Below, piece after piece: positions 6,126 to 12,312 of a stretch of 29,199 nucleotides of DNA. The notes under the pieces were generated by a model, which was given only the letters and a program-made list of their open reading frames with translations, made no database searches and was not told the DNA's origin. Position 1 is the stretch's first letter, and every line of letters starts with the position of its first letter. The DNA lies in contig JAHIQI010000002.1 of the NCBI GenBank assembly GCA_018902755.1, positions 1 through 29,199 of the forward strand, in the 5' to 3' direction. Source of the DNA: Pseudomonadota bacterium (lineage in GTDB: Bacteria > Desulfobacterota > Desulfarculia > Desulfarculales > Desulfarculaceae). The translations under genes and the position numbers were made by a program.

Positions 6126-7210
6126 TGGAGTTTGATTGCGGCGATCAGTGCGCCGCCGGTCCGGTGGGGCGGCTGGTCGAGCTTGACGATGCCGTGGGCC
6201 TGGTCTTGGCGCACGATCTGACCGAGATAATACCAGGCCAAAGCAAGGGGCCGGCCTTCAAGAAAGGCCACATGGTCACCCCCGCCGACCTGGAGCGCTT
6301 GGCCCGCATGGGCAAACGCCATCTGTACGTCCTGGAGGTCGCTCCCCACGAGATGCACGAGAACGAGGCGGCCGAGCAGTTGGCCGCTGCGCTGTGCGGC
6401 CCCGGGGTGGAGCCTCTGGGCCCGCCCTCGGAGGGCAAGATCGTCCTGGTGGCCGCCCGCGACGGCCTGTTCCAGGTGGACCCCGAGCGCCTGACCCGCT
6501 TCAACCTGGACGGGCGGGTGATGTGCGCCACCATCCACCGCCACTCCCCGGTGAAAAAAGGCCACCAGCTTGGTGCCACCCGGGCGGTCCCCCTGGTGGT
6601 GGAGCGCCAGGTGGTGGCCGAGGCGGTGGATCTGGCATCCGCCCAGGGCGGCCTGCTTTGTGTGGCCCCCATGGCCCCGCTCAAGGCGGGGGTGGTTGTC
6701 ACCGGCAACGAAGTGGCCAGCGGGCTCATCGAAGACCGCTTCGCCCCCATCGTCACCGGCAAGCTCCAGGCCCTGGGGGCCGAGGTCATGGGCGTGGAGT
6801 TCGCCCCGGACGACCGGGCGGCGGTGGCCTCGGCCATCAAGAGCCTGGTGCGCCGGGGAGCCGAGATGATCATCACCACCGCGGGCATGAGCGTGGACCC
6901 CGACGATGTCACCCGCATGGCCATCGCCGACGCCGGTGGCCGCGATCTGCTCTACGGCACCCCGGTGCTGCCCGGAGCCATGTTCCTATACGGCCAAATG
7001 GACGGCCCGGGCGGCGAGTTGCCCATCCTGGGGGTGCCCGCCTGCGCCCTGTTCCACCCCACCACCATCTTGGATCTGGTCTTGCCCCGAGTGCTGGCCG
7101 GTGAGCGTTTCACCCGCCAAAGCATCGCCGCCCTGGCCCACGGAGGCTATTGCCAAAACTGCGCCGACGGCTGCCGCTTCCCGGTGTGCGGCTTCGGCCG
7201 GGGCAGCTAG
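6125..7210 (+). CDS. Molybdopterin-binding (MoCF/MoeA-like) protein with C-terminal Cys cluster
   Basis: A 361-residue protein whose C-terminal half is a MoCF_biosynth-type molybdopterin-binding domain. It has VVTGNEVASGLIEDRFAPIV, then IITTAGMSVDPDDVTR, equivalent to the TTGGVSxGxxD loop of MoeA/MogA, and a PGAMF segment. The N-terminal half has a DAVGLVLAHDLTEI opening similar to MoeA domain arrangements (A.G.vLa.Di). The very C-terminus has four cysteines, C343-x2-C346-x3-C350-x4-C355, just before the end, presumably an Fe-S or zinc site. It is shorter than MoeA. The start is ATG at 6125, sharing one base with the FmdE stop. Its partners suggest cofactor handling for a molybdenum or tungsten enzyme encoded elsewhere. 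Confidence 0.88.
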   Translation: MEFDCGDQCAAGPVGRLVELDDAVGLVLAHDLTEIIPGQSKGPAFKKGHMVTPADLERLARMGKRHLYVLEVAPHEMHENEAAEQLAAALCGPGVEPLGPPSEGKIVLVAARDGLFQVDPERLTRFNLDGRVMCATIHRHSPVKKGHQLGATRAVPLVVERQVVAEAVDLASAQGGLLCVAPMAPLKAGVVVTGNEVASGLIEDRFAPIVTGKLQALGAEVMGVEFAPDDRAAVASAIKSLVRRGAEMIITTAGMSVDPDDVTRMAIADAGGRDLLYGTPVLPGAMFLYGQMDGPGGELPILGVPACALFHPTTILDLVLPRVLAGERFTRQSIAALAHGGYCQNCADGCRFPVCGFGRGS

Positions 7211-7217
7211 CCCCGGC

Positions 7218-7256
7218 GCCAAATATTTTGGCAGGGGGGCGCGTCCGCGCCCTGCC
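7218..7256. other. Paired hairpins after the molybdopterin-binding gene
   Basis: GCCAAA-TAT-TTTGGC (7218-7232) is followed immediately by GGCAGGG (7230-7236) pairing with CCCTGCC (7250-7256). They lie directly after the stop at 7210 and may end that operon, but lack a T-run. The rest of the gap to 7417 is more AT-rich and probably holds the PEP-CTERM gene promoter; no convincing -35/-10 pair stands out. Confidence 0.4.
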
Positions 7257-7417
7257 GCCGCGCCACCAGTCTTTATTGGCGCCGATCTGGGGCCAAGCGT
7301 AAATCTTGCTTAAATTACTTGCATTTTGCCAAACAGTACCCATAGTTTATTCAGAGGAAGACTATCAGGCATGGCTCTGCCCACCATGTCCGGACAAAAC
7401 CAGAAAAGGAATGTAAG

Positions 7418-8176
7418 ATGGTCCGTTTAAGGCAAATCCGCTTGGCTTTGGCCGGATTGCTGGGCTTGGCGTTGGTCATGTTTGCCGGCCCGGCCATGGC
7501 CGACAGCATGAATATCGCCTACCGGGGCAGCAGCAACGTAACCGTGTGGGTCGACGGCGTCAAAAAGAACGCCATCACCGCGGAGTTCTACACGCCGACC
7601 ACTTATCAGGACGCCATGTGGTTCGGCTACTGTGTGGACCCTCTGCAAAACTTCAAGAACCCCATCACCCCCGGCGATCCCAACGCGTGGACCGGACCGG
7701 AGATCAGCCCGGCGGTGACCGGTTTCAACTGGCGCGAAGCGGCCTGGCTCATGGAGAACTACGCTCCGGGCAACGACTGGCTCAGCGACCCCGGCTCGGT
7801 GAACTACGGCTCCTCTGCCGTCAAGCTGGCCATCCAGGCGGTTCAGTTGGCCATCTGGGAGGTGACCCTGGACCCCAACGCCACCTATACCAGTGGCAGC
7901 ATCACCGACAGCTCCAGCCGCTTCTATACCGCCAGCAGCGCGGCGGCCACCCTGGCCAGTTCCTACTTGATTGCCTTGAGCGAGTATAAGAGCCTCACCG
8001 GCGGCACCATCAACCTGTCCGGGGAATACAAGATCAACGACCAGAGCGACCGCCAGGACCTGATCGTGGGCACCGGCGGCACGGCCGGAGCCCCGGAACC
8101 GGCCACCATGCTGCTCATGGCCAGCGCCCTGGCCCTGGGCGGAGGGGTATTGCGGCGTCGCCGCAAGCGGGCCTAG
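7418..8176 (+). CDS. PEP-CTERM surface protein with putative Cys-Gln thioester domain
   Basis: A 252-residue exported protein. Residues 1-28 are a signal peptide ending AMA-D. The C-terminus is a canonical PEP-CTERM sorting signal: P226-E-P228, a hydrophobic helix, then an Arg/Lys cluster, recognised by an EpsH-type exosortase. The body has one cysteine only, C72 in FGYCVDP, and an AVQLAIWEV segment (Q143, W147), with NWREAAWLMENY in between. This Cys...Gln-x-Ala-Ile-Trp arrangement is the signature of TQXA/thioester domains of Gram-positive adhesins, which form an internal Cys-Gln thioester. The thioester assignment is inference. AAGGA precedes the ATG by 7 nt. No exosortase gene is in the window. 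A strong terminator follows. Confidence 0.9.
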   Translation: MVRLRQIRLALAGLLGLALVMFAGPAMADSMNIAYRGSSNVTVWVDGVKKNAITAEFYTPTTYQDAMWFGYCVDPLQNFKNPITPGDPNAWTGPEISPAVTGFNWREAAWLMENYAPGNDWLSDPGSVNYGSSAVKLAIQAVQLAIWEVTLDPNATYTSGSITDSSSRFYTASSAAATLASSYLIALSEYKSLTGGTINLSGEYKINDQSDRQDLIVGTGGTAGAPEPATMLLMASALALGGGVLRRRRKRA

Positions 8177-8196
8177 CCCTCAACTGCAAATACCAC

Positions 8197-8231
8197 GGCC
8201 CCGCCACGAAAGAGTGGTGGGGCCTTTTTTT
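8197..8231 (+). terminator. Intrinsic terminator after the PEP-CTERM gene
   Basis: An 11-bp GC-rich stem (8197-8207 with 8214-8224, one G-T pair), a 6-nt GAAAGA loop and seven T residues (8225-8231). It lies 20 nt after the stop codon and separates this gene from the convergent rhodanese gene. Confidence 0.93.
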
Positions 8232-8249
8232 GTCGCCGTAGCGGCGTAG

Positions 8250-9089
8250 TTAGCCCTTGTGCAGGCTCTCCAGCATCTCTCCCAGGGCTTGGAGGTGGCT
8301 TTTCTCCTCCTGGCCCAGTTCCTCGAGCAAGGCCCGGCTCTTGGGCTGGTCCATGCGCTGGGCCAGGCGCAGGTACAGATCCATGGCCTGGGTCTCCAGA
8401 CCCATGGCCAGCATCACCACTTCGGCCTGTCCCTGGGCGGCGTTGCTGTGCTGGGCCAGGAACTCCTCCACCTTCCAGCCGCCCTCCATGAGCGGGGCCT
8501 CGCCTTGGGCTTCCAGGCCGACCCCTTGGCGCTCCCGCGGGGCCAGCCCCTCCCAGGCGCGCTTCAGGCGGTCCATGTGTCTGCCCTCGAAACCAGCCAG
8601 CCGTTGGTAAAGCTCGGACAATTCCTGGTGGTCCGTGGCCTGGGCCAGGCGCTGGTAGCAGGCGGCCAGGCCGCGCTCCAGGGCATAGGCGGCGGCAATG
8701 ACCTGGGCCGGGCTCTCGCCGGGGTCCATGATCTCCAGGCCCCAGTCGGGCGCACCCTGGGCGGTCAGGCCGTCCCAGGCCTTGATGCCCCCTTCCAGGT
8801 TGTAGACCTCCTTGAAGCCCTGGCCTTGCAGCAACTGGGCCGCCGCCCGGCTGCGACCGCCCACCGCGCAATAGGCCACCACCGGTTCCTGGGGGTCGAG
8901 CTCCTCCAGGCGGCCGGGCAACTCGGGCAGGGGGATCAGCTTGGCCCCGGCCAGGTGGCGCTCCTCGTACTCGCCTGGTTGGCGCACGTCCAACAGGGTG
9001 TAGCCGCCCTCCTGGTGCTCGTCACGGAACTTCCCGAGTTGCTCGGGGCTGAGATTGGGGGCGCGCTTAAAAAACTGCGTTAGCTTCAT
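8250..9089 (-). CDS. Rhodanese / ferritin-like (rubrerythrin-type) fusion protein
   Basis: A 279-residue cytoplasmic fusion. Residues about 10-110 form a rhodanese domain with LLDVRQPGEYEERHLAGAKLIP and the active-site loop around Cys74 (YCAVGGRSR), followed by the usual NLEGGIKAW. Residues about 125-275 are helical with ferritin-like features: LERGLAACYQRLA, FEGRHMDRL and EEKSHLQAL supply ExxH motifs for a di-iron site, in a COG1633/rubrerythrin-like arrangement. The likely role is sulfane sulfur transfer coupled to oxidative or sulfide stress handling; this is inference from the domains. It starts 17 nt downstream of the hydroxylase-family gene on the same strand and is probably in its operon. 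Confidence 0.9.
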   Translation of the reverse strand: MKLTQFFKRAPNLSPEQLGKFRDEHQEGGYTLLDVRQPGEYEERHLAGAKLIPLPELPGRLEELDPQEPVVAYCAVGGRSRAAAQLLQGQGFKEVYNLEGGIKAWDGLTAQGAPDWGLEIMDPGESPAQVIAAAYALERGLAACYQRLAQATDHQELSELYQRLAGFEGRHMDRLKRAWEGLAPRERQGVGLEAQGEAPLMEGGWKVEEFLAQHSNAAQGQAEVVMLAMGLETQAMDLYLRLAQRMDQPKSRALLEELGQEEKSHLQALGEMLESLHKG

Positions 9090-9106
9090 GAAAGGCCTTT
9101 CCGGGT

Positions 9107-9901
9107 CTAATTCACGTATCTGGTGAAGGGCATGATCAACAGGTGCCCCAAACCCAGCTTTTTCTGCTCAAAGTGCCCACCCACTCCGATCTTGATGCGC
9201 CCCTGGTCCGTGTCCTGGATAAGGGTGCCCAAGATGCGGTCCCAGACGCTCAGGATGGTGCCGTAGTTGGAGTTGCGCTCTTTGATGACCACCGAATGGT
9301 GTATGCGGTGCATGGAGGGTGGCACGAACAGCACCCACCAGAAGCGCTCCAGCCAGGCCGGGATCTTCAGGCTGCTGTGCTGGAACTGGGCGGCCAGGAC
9401 CAGGCTGGACTCGAAGATGAGCACCCCCAGGATGTCGGCCCCCAAGAAGAACACCAGGCCCAGCTTGATGGCCTCGCTGATGGTCAGTTCACCCAGGTGA
9501 AAACGGGTGGCCGTGGAAACGTCCATGTTCAGGTCGGTGTGATGCACCCGGTGGAAGCGCCAGAACAGGGGAACCACGTGGTTGAGCAGATGCCACACCC
9601 ACAGCAGCAGGTCCAGAAAGACCACGGTGATCACCACCCGGGCCCAGTAAGGCAGCGGCGTGAGGTATAGCAGGCCGATGTGGTTGGCGCTCACGTAGGC
9701 GCTAACCGCCAGCACCGCCCCGGCAAAGACCAGGCGCAGCACCAGGCTGTTGAACACGGTCATGCCCAGGTTGATGAACCAGCGCTTGGTTTTGCTCACC
9801 GAGGGCCGCCGGTAGGGCACGGCCAGCTCCAGGAGCAGGAAAAGCACCAGCCCTCCCATGAAAATGCTCATGCGCAGGGTGACGAAATCGGCAGGCGTCA
9901 A
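9107..9901 (-). CDS. Fatty acid hydroxylase / sterol desaturase superfamily membrane protein
   Basis: An integral membrane protein of 264 aa with the histidine boxes of this di-iron superfamily: HLLNH, HRVHH (HTD follows) and HRIHH near the C-terminus, set between hydrophobic helices. Members hydroxylate or desaturate lipids using O2; the substrate here is unknown. The start is TTG at 9901, supported by AAGGAG exactly 7 nt upstream. The first in-frame ATG (codon 11) has no Shine-Dalgarno. It lies directly upstream of the rhodanese/ferritin fusion. A run of nine C (9950-9958) lies just upstream of the ribosome-binding site. An O2-using enzyme is noteworthy in a genome that otherwise looks anaerobic. 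Confidence 0.9.
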   Translation of the reverse strand: MTPADFVTLRMSIFMGGLVLFLLLELAVPYRRPSVSKTKRWFINLGMTVFNSLVLRLVFAGAVLAVSAYVSANHIGLLYLTPLPYWARVVITVVFLDLLLWVWHLLNHVVPLFWRFHRVHHTDLNMDVSTATRFHLGELTISEAIKLGLVFFLGADILGVLIFESSLVLAAQFQHSSLKIPAWLERFWWVLFVPPSMHRIHHSVVIKERNSNYGTILSVWDRILGTLIQDTDQGRIKIGVGGHFEQKKLGLGHLLIMPFTRYVN

Positions 9902-9984
9902 GGCGCTTCTCCTTATGGTGGAGCCGCGCCGGGGGGCGGCCCGGGGCGGCCCCCCCCCGTATCGCGGCGGTCAAACGGATGCTT

Positions 9985-10422
9985 CTATTGTAGTTCGGCC
10001 TTGGCCTTGTTGTAAGCCTCTTGCAGGTTGCTGAGGGCCTTTTCCAGCTCGGGCTTGGCCTTGGCCCAGGCCTCGCCGCCCTTGTCCTTCATGGCCGCCA
10101 TCTTGTCGCTCACCGCTTGCTGCTTTTCCTGCAGGTCGGCCAGCGCCTGCTTGGCCTGCTCCTTGCCCGCGGCGGCCTGCTCCTTGGCCTTTTGCATCAG
10201 CTCGTCGCTCTGCTTTTTGAGGGAGTCGTACTGCTGATTGACCTGGGCCATGAACTCGTCCTCTTTCTGCTTGGAATAGGCCACGGCCGTGTCCACGGCT
10301 TCCTTGGCTTCCTTTTTCACCTGCTCGGCGGTTACTTTTTGTTCGTCGTTTCCGCTGCAACCGGCCATGGCGAACACAGCGGCCGCCGTGAGTAAGGTCG
10401 TTAACCAGATAATGCGTTTCAT
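9985..10422 (-). CDS. Small coiled-coil lipoprotein
   Basis: A 145-residue predicted lipoprotein. The signal sequence ends in a good lipobox, MAGC with Cys22, followed by a Ser-Gly-Asn tether. The rest is almost entirely Ala/Lys/Glu/Gln helical sequence (QVKKEAKEAVDTAV, KAKEQAAAGKEQAKQALADLQ, KPELEKALSNLQEAYNKAK), giving an extended coiled coil or amphipathic helix, similar in style to Lpp/YgdI-type or LEA/apolipophorin-like envelope proteins. The function is not identifiable; an envelope-tethering or stress role is a guess. GGAGGTAATC precedes the ATG, an excellent ribosome-binding site. Confidence 0.88.
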   Translation of the reverse strand: MKRIIWLTTLLTAAAVFAMAGCSGNDEQKVTAEQVKKEAKEAVDTAVAYSKQKEDEFMAQVNQQYDSLKKQSDELMQKAKEQAAAGKEQAKQALADLQEKQQAVSDKMAAMKDKGGEAWAKAKPELEKALSNLQEAYNKAKAELQ

Positions 10423-10504
10423 GATTACCTCCAGCTTGTGATTAAACTCGGGCTGGGGCAGACCCTGGTTCGTGTTTGGAGCCGCCGGGGAATCGCCAGC
10501 GGCC

Positions 10505-10525
10505 GGGCTAGTGGGCTGCTAGCCC
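10505..10525. other. Hairpin downstream of the DUF1328-type gene
   Basis: GGGCTAG (10505-10511) and CTAGCCC (10519-10525) form a perfect 7-bp stem with a 7-nt loop, 9 nt past the stop of the small membrane gene on the minus strand. There is no T-run, so at best it is a weak terminator or an mRNA-stabilising structure. Confidence 0.4.
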
Positions 10526-10533
10526 TGGGAGCC

Positions 10534-10710
10534 CTAGATGCGGCCCCGCCGTCCGGCGATCAAACCAGCCACCAAAAGCACGATGAACACCACCAGGAAA
10601 ATAAAGAACAGTATCTTGGCGATACCAGCCGCCGCAGCGGCTATGCCGGTGAACCCGAATGCCCCGGCAATGATGGCCACCACCAAAAAGATAAGAGCCC
10701 ATCGCAACAT
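10534..10710 (-). CDS. DUF1328 (YtjA-type) small membrane protein
   Basis: A 58-residue protein matching the DUF1328/YtjA family: MLRWALIFLVVAIIAGAFGF, an alanine-rich turn, AGIAKILFFIFLVVFIVLLVAGL, then a basic tail. It is two transmembrane helices and little else; the family has no firm function. The ATG at 10710 is chosen over longer in-frame starts because GGAGG lies 5 nt upstream and the family N-terminus is exactly MLRWAL. A promoter-like pair (10825-10854) and a Fur-like box (10862-10880) lie upstream, hinting at iron or stress control. Confidence 0.92.
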   Translation of the reverse strand: MLRWALIFLVVAIIAGAFGFTGIAAAAAGIAKILFFIFLVVFIVLLVAGLIAGRRGRI

Positions 10711-10824
10711 TGCCACCTCCTCTGAATACCGTTGCGCGCCATGCCCTCGGCGAGGGGACATGGGACCGGTTTGAAAAATAGGGGCGAGGCAAAGCGCCCC
10801 GCTCCCGGCAAACCCTCGGTCTTC

Positions 10825-10854
10825 ATTATGAGGGAAGTGGGAAAGCGAAACCAA
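10825..10854 (-). promoter_or_regulatory. Possible promoter for the DUF1328-type gene
   Basis: On the minus strand TTGGTT (10854-10849), 18 nt, CATAAT (10830-10825). The -10 matches five of six consensus positions. It lies between the Fur-like box and the gene, leaving a leader of about 110 nt. Confidence 0.4.
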
Positions 10855-10861
10855 ATATCAG

Positions 10862-10880
10862 GAAAATGATTATCGTTAGC
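10862..10880 (-). promoter_or_regulatory. Fur-like box
   Basis: The 19 bp read on the minus strand match the E. coli Fur consensus (GATAATGATAATCATTATC) at 16 of 19 positions by hand count, and at 15 of 19 on the other strand. The core GATAATCATTTTC is especially close. It lies just upstream of the possible promoter for the DUF1328-type gene and 18 bp past the stop of the NifU-like gene. In GC-rich DNA such an AT-rich match is unlikely by accident, but it is unverified. Confidence 0.5.
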
Positions 10881-10898
10881 AGGTATGGGAGGCGTGGA

Positions 10899-11327
10899 TC
10901 AGCGGTTGCCGTACACCGCCTTCCAGGGGGCCTGCTTCTTCTTGTAATAGTCCCGGAGAGCGGCCTTGAGGGTCACCGCGGCCAACACCGCACAGTGGCG
11001 GTGAGGCTTGTCCAGGCCCCCCAGCTCCTCCTCCACCTCGTCGGCCCCCACTTGCAAGGCCTGACTCACCTCGCGGCCCTTGATCAGGCTGGTGATGGCG
11101 CTGCCGCAGGCCACGGTGTGCAGACAGCCCTCGGTCATGAAACGGGCATCGGCGACCACCTCGCCCTGCACCCGCAAAAACAACTCGATGCGGTCGCCGC
11201 AGGTGCCGGTGGGGTTGGCATAGCCGTCGGGATGGGGCAAGACCCCCAGGTTGACCGGAGTCAGGGCGTGGGCCAAAAACTGATCGCTAAGGCCGCCCAG
11301 GCTGTCGTCTTGATGCTGCTCGCTCAA
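10899..11327 (-). CDS. NifU/IscU-like Fe-S cluster assembly scaffold
   Basis: A 142-residue scaffold of the NifU N-terminal/IscU type, on which [2Fe-2S] clusters are built with sulfur from a cysteine desulfurase. The ligands are in place: Cys43 in TGTCGD with Asp45, Cys68 in TEGCLHTVACGSA, and His111-Cys112 in RHCAVLA. An extra Cys74 is present. The start is called at TTG 11327 because GGAGG lies 7 nt upstream. The upstream ATG at 11363 has no Shine-Dalgarno and falls inside a 12-bp inverted repeat. No desulfurase gene lies nearby. A Fur-like box follows the gene at 10862-10880. Confidence 0.9.
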   Translation of the reverse strand: MSEQHQDDSLGGLSDQFLAHALTPVNLGVLPHPDGYANPTGTCGDRIELFLRVQGEVVADARFMTEGCLHTVACGSAITSLIKGREVSQALQVGADEVEEELGGLDKPHRHCAVLAAVTLKAALRDYYKKKQAPWKAVYGNR

Positions 11328-11356
11328 CTTGCTTCCTCCGATTGGTGTCCTTTGGG

Positions 11357-11408
11357 GGCGCATAAAAATTAACCCCTGAGTGCGGCTGGTGCATATTTTT
11401 TATGCGCC
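11357..11408. promoter_or_regulatory. 12-bp perfect inverted repeat upstream of the NifU-like gene
   Basis: GGCGCATAAAAA (11357-11368) is repeated inverted as TTTTTATGCGCC (11397-11408) with a 28-bp spacer. The right arm also contains a smaller GCATA-N5-TATGC hairpin (11391-11405). Further on, two tandem 10-mers CCATCTATAA/CCATCTGTTA lie at 11431-11450. These features sit in the 5' region of the minus-strand NifU-like gene and could be an operator or a leader hairpin. Confidence 0.45.
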
Positions 11409-11486
11409 TGCCACGGCCCCATCAGGATCGCCATCTATAACCATCTGTTATCCCGACCATATCCGCCAAAGTCCAGAGTGAAACCC

Positions 11487-11502
11487 TGGCACGCATCCTG
11501 CT
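11487..11502 (+). promoter_or_regulatory. Sigma-54 type -24/-12 promoter upstream of tetR-RND operon
   Basis: TGGCACG-CATC-CTGCT matches the sigma-54 consensus TGGCACG-N4-TTGCW at all but one defined position, with GG (11488-11489) and GC (11500-11501) exactly 10 nt apart. It points toward tetR, whose ATG is at 11665. Transcription would begin near 11513 and cross the TetR-type operator. It implies dependence on an RpoN enhancer-binding protein not in the window. Confidence 0.6.
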
Positions 11503-11594
11503 TCCACTTGGGCCAACCAGTTACGGACGGTGAATTTGGTTCTTAGCAGAGTGCCGGCCGCCGGTCAATGTTTACCCGCCGGCGGACCCGGACA

Positions 11595-11606
11595 GAGAAT
11601 ATTCTC
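11595..11606. other. 12-bp perfect palindrome GAGAATATTCTC
   Basis: A perfect AT-centred palindrome between the sigma-54 type promoter and the sigma-70 type promoter of tetR, ending 8 bp before the -35 hexamer. It may bind a second regulator or be incidental. The preceding stretch 11557-11587 has GC-rich complementary arms (CCGCCGG with CCGGCGG). Confidence 0.3.
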
Positions 11607-11613
11607 GGCCGCC

Positions 11614-11650
11614 TTGACATACGAACACTTGTTTGATACAAACGTTCGTA
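11614..11650 (+). promoter_or_regulatory. tetR promoter embedded in 31-bp palindromic TetR operator
   Basis: A perfect -35 TTGACA (11614-11619) is followed after 17 nt by a TACAAA -10 (11637-11642). From 11620 to 11650 runs a near-perfect palindrome with half-site TACGAAC-RY-TTGT, arms TACGAAC (11620-11626) and GTTCGTA (11644-11650), centred at 11635. It spans the spacer and -10, so repressor binding would block polymerase. This is the standard TetR autoregulation arrangement, and the operator would also control the downstream efflux genes. Confidence 0.8.
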
Positions 11651-11664
11651 TTGGAGGGCCCTAT

Positions 11665-12312
11665 ATGAGCCAAGAGCACAATAAGCAGGCCGACCCCACC
11701 CAGGAGCGCCTGCTGGACGAGGCGGAGCGGCTGTTTGCCGACAAGGGGTACGACGGCGTGAGCCTCAGGGAAATCACCGCGGCCGCGGGCACTCATTTGG
11801 CGGCGGTGAACTACCATTTCGGTAGCAAGGAGAACCTCTACCTGGAGGTGTTCCGCATCCGTTACATGGAGCGGGCCCGAAAGATTCAGCAGCCCCTGGT
11901 GGACTTGGAAAAGCAAGAGCACTTCACTCCCGAGGAAGTCGTGCGCACCCTGGCCAAAGCCTTTTTGTCCGGGCCTATGACCGACGAGGAGCGCCAACGT
12001 CACTCCCAACTCGTCGCCAGGGAAATGGGCCAGCAATCCAAGGCCTTCCAGTTGGTATCCAAGGAGGCCATGGGCCCGTTCATGGAACTGGCCATCCGCC
12101 TGTGGCAGCGCTGCCTGCCCCAGGGAATGGATCAGGAGCGCCTCAAGCTCGTGGTGCTCTCCATTTTTTCTCAGGTTTTGTACTTCAACTTCGCCCGGCC
12201 GGTGGTCACCCTGGCAACGGGACGGGAATACGACGAAGAATTCGTGGATCAAATCGTGGAACACATCACCCAGTTCGCCCTGTGCGGGCTCAATGGGGGT
12301 AACGGAAAATGA
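11665..12312 (+). CDS. TetR-family repressor (CecR-like)
   Basis: A 215-residue repressor. Residues about 12-58 form the TetR helix-turn-helix: LLDEAERLFADKGYDGVSLREITAAAG, then HLAAVNYHFGSKENLYLEVF. The C-terminal ligand domain, with RHSQLVAREMGQQSKAFQLVSKEAMGPFMELAIRL, resembles the DUF1956 domain of CecR (YbiH), which controls efflux-type operons. The ATG at 11665 has GGAGG 8 nt upstream; an open frame further upstream is non-coding leader. Its stop overlaps the start of the outer membrane factor gene (ATGA), so it is the first gene of the efflux operon and probably represses it through the palindrome at 11620-11650. Confidence 0.94.
   Translation: MSQEHNKQADPTQERLLDEAERLFADKGYDGVSLREITAAAGTHLAAVNYHFGSKENLYLEVFRIRYMERARKIQQPLVDLEKQEHFTPEEVVRTLAKAFLSGPMTDEERQRHSQLVAREMGQQSKAFQLVSKEAMGPFMELAIRLWQRCLPQGMDQERLKLVVLSIFSQVLYFNFARPVVTLATGREYDEEFVDQIVEHITQFALCGLNGGNGK

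Noticed and set aside
7368..7380. Sigma-54-like GGCATGGCTCTGC upstream of the PEP-CTERM gene
   Set aside because: The GG to GC spacing is 9 nt, one less than required, and the -12 element lacks TT. It is attractive because PEP-CTERM genes are often sigma-54 controlled, but the spacing rules it out as a confident call.
11530..11664. N-terminal extension of the TetR gene
   Set aside because: The extra 45 codons would be translated from the promoter and operator region; the ATG at 11665 has a clear Shine-Dalgarno and fits the family.
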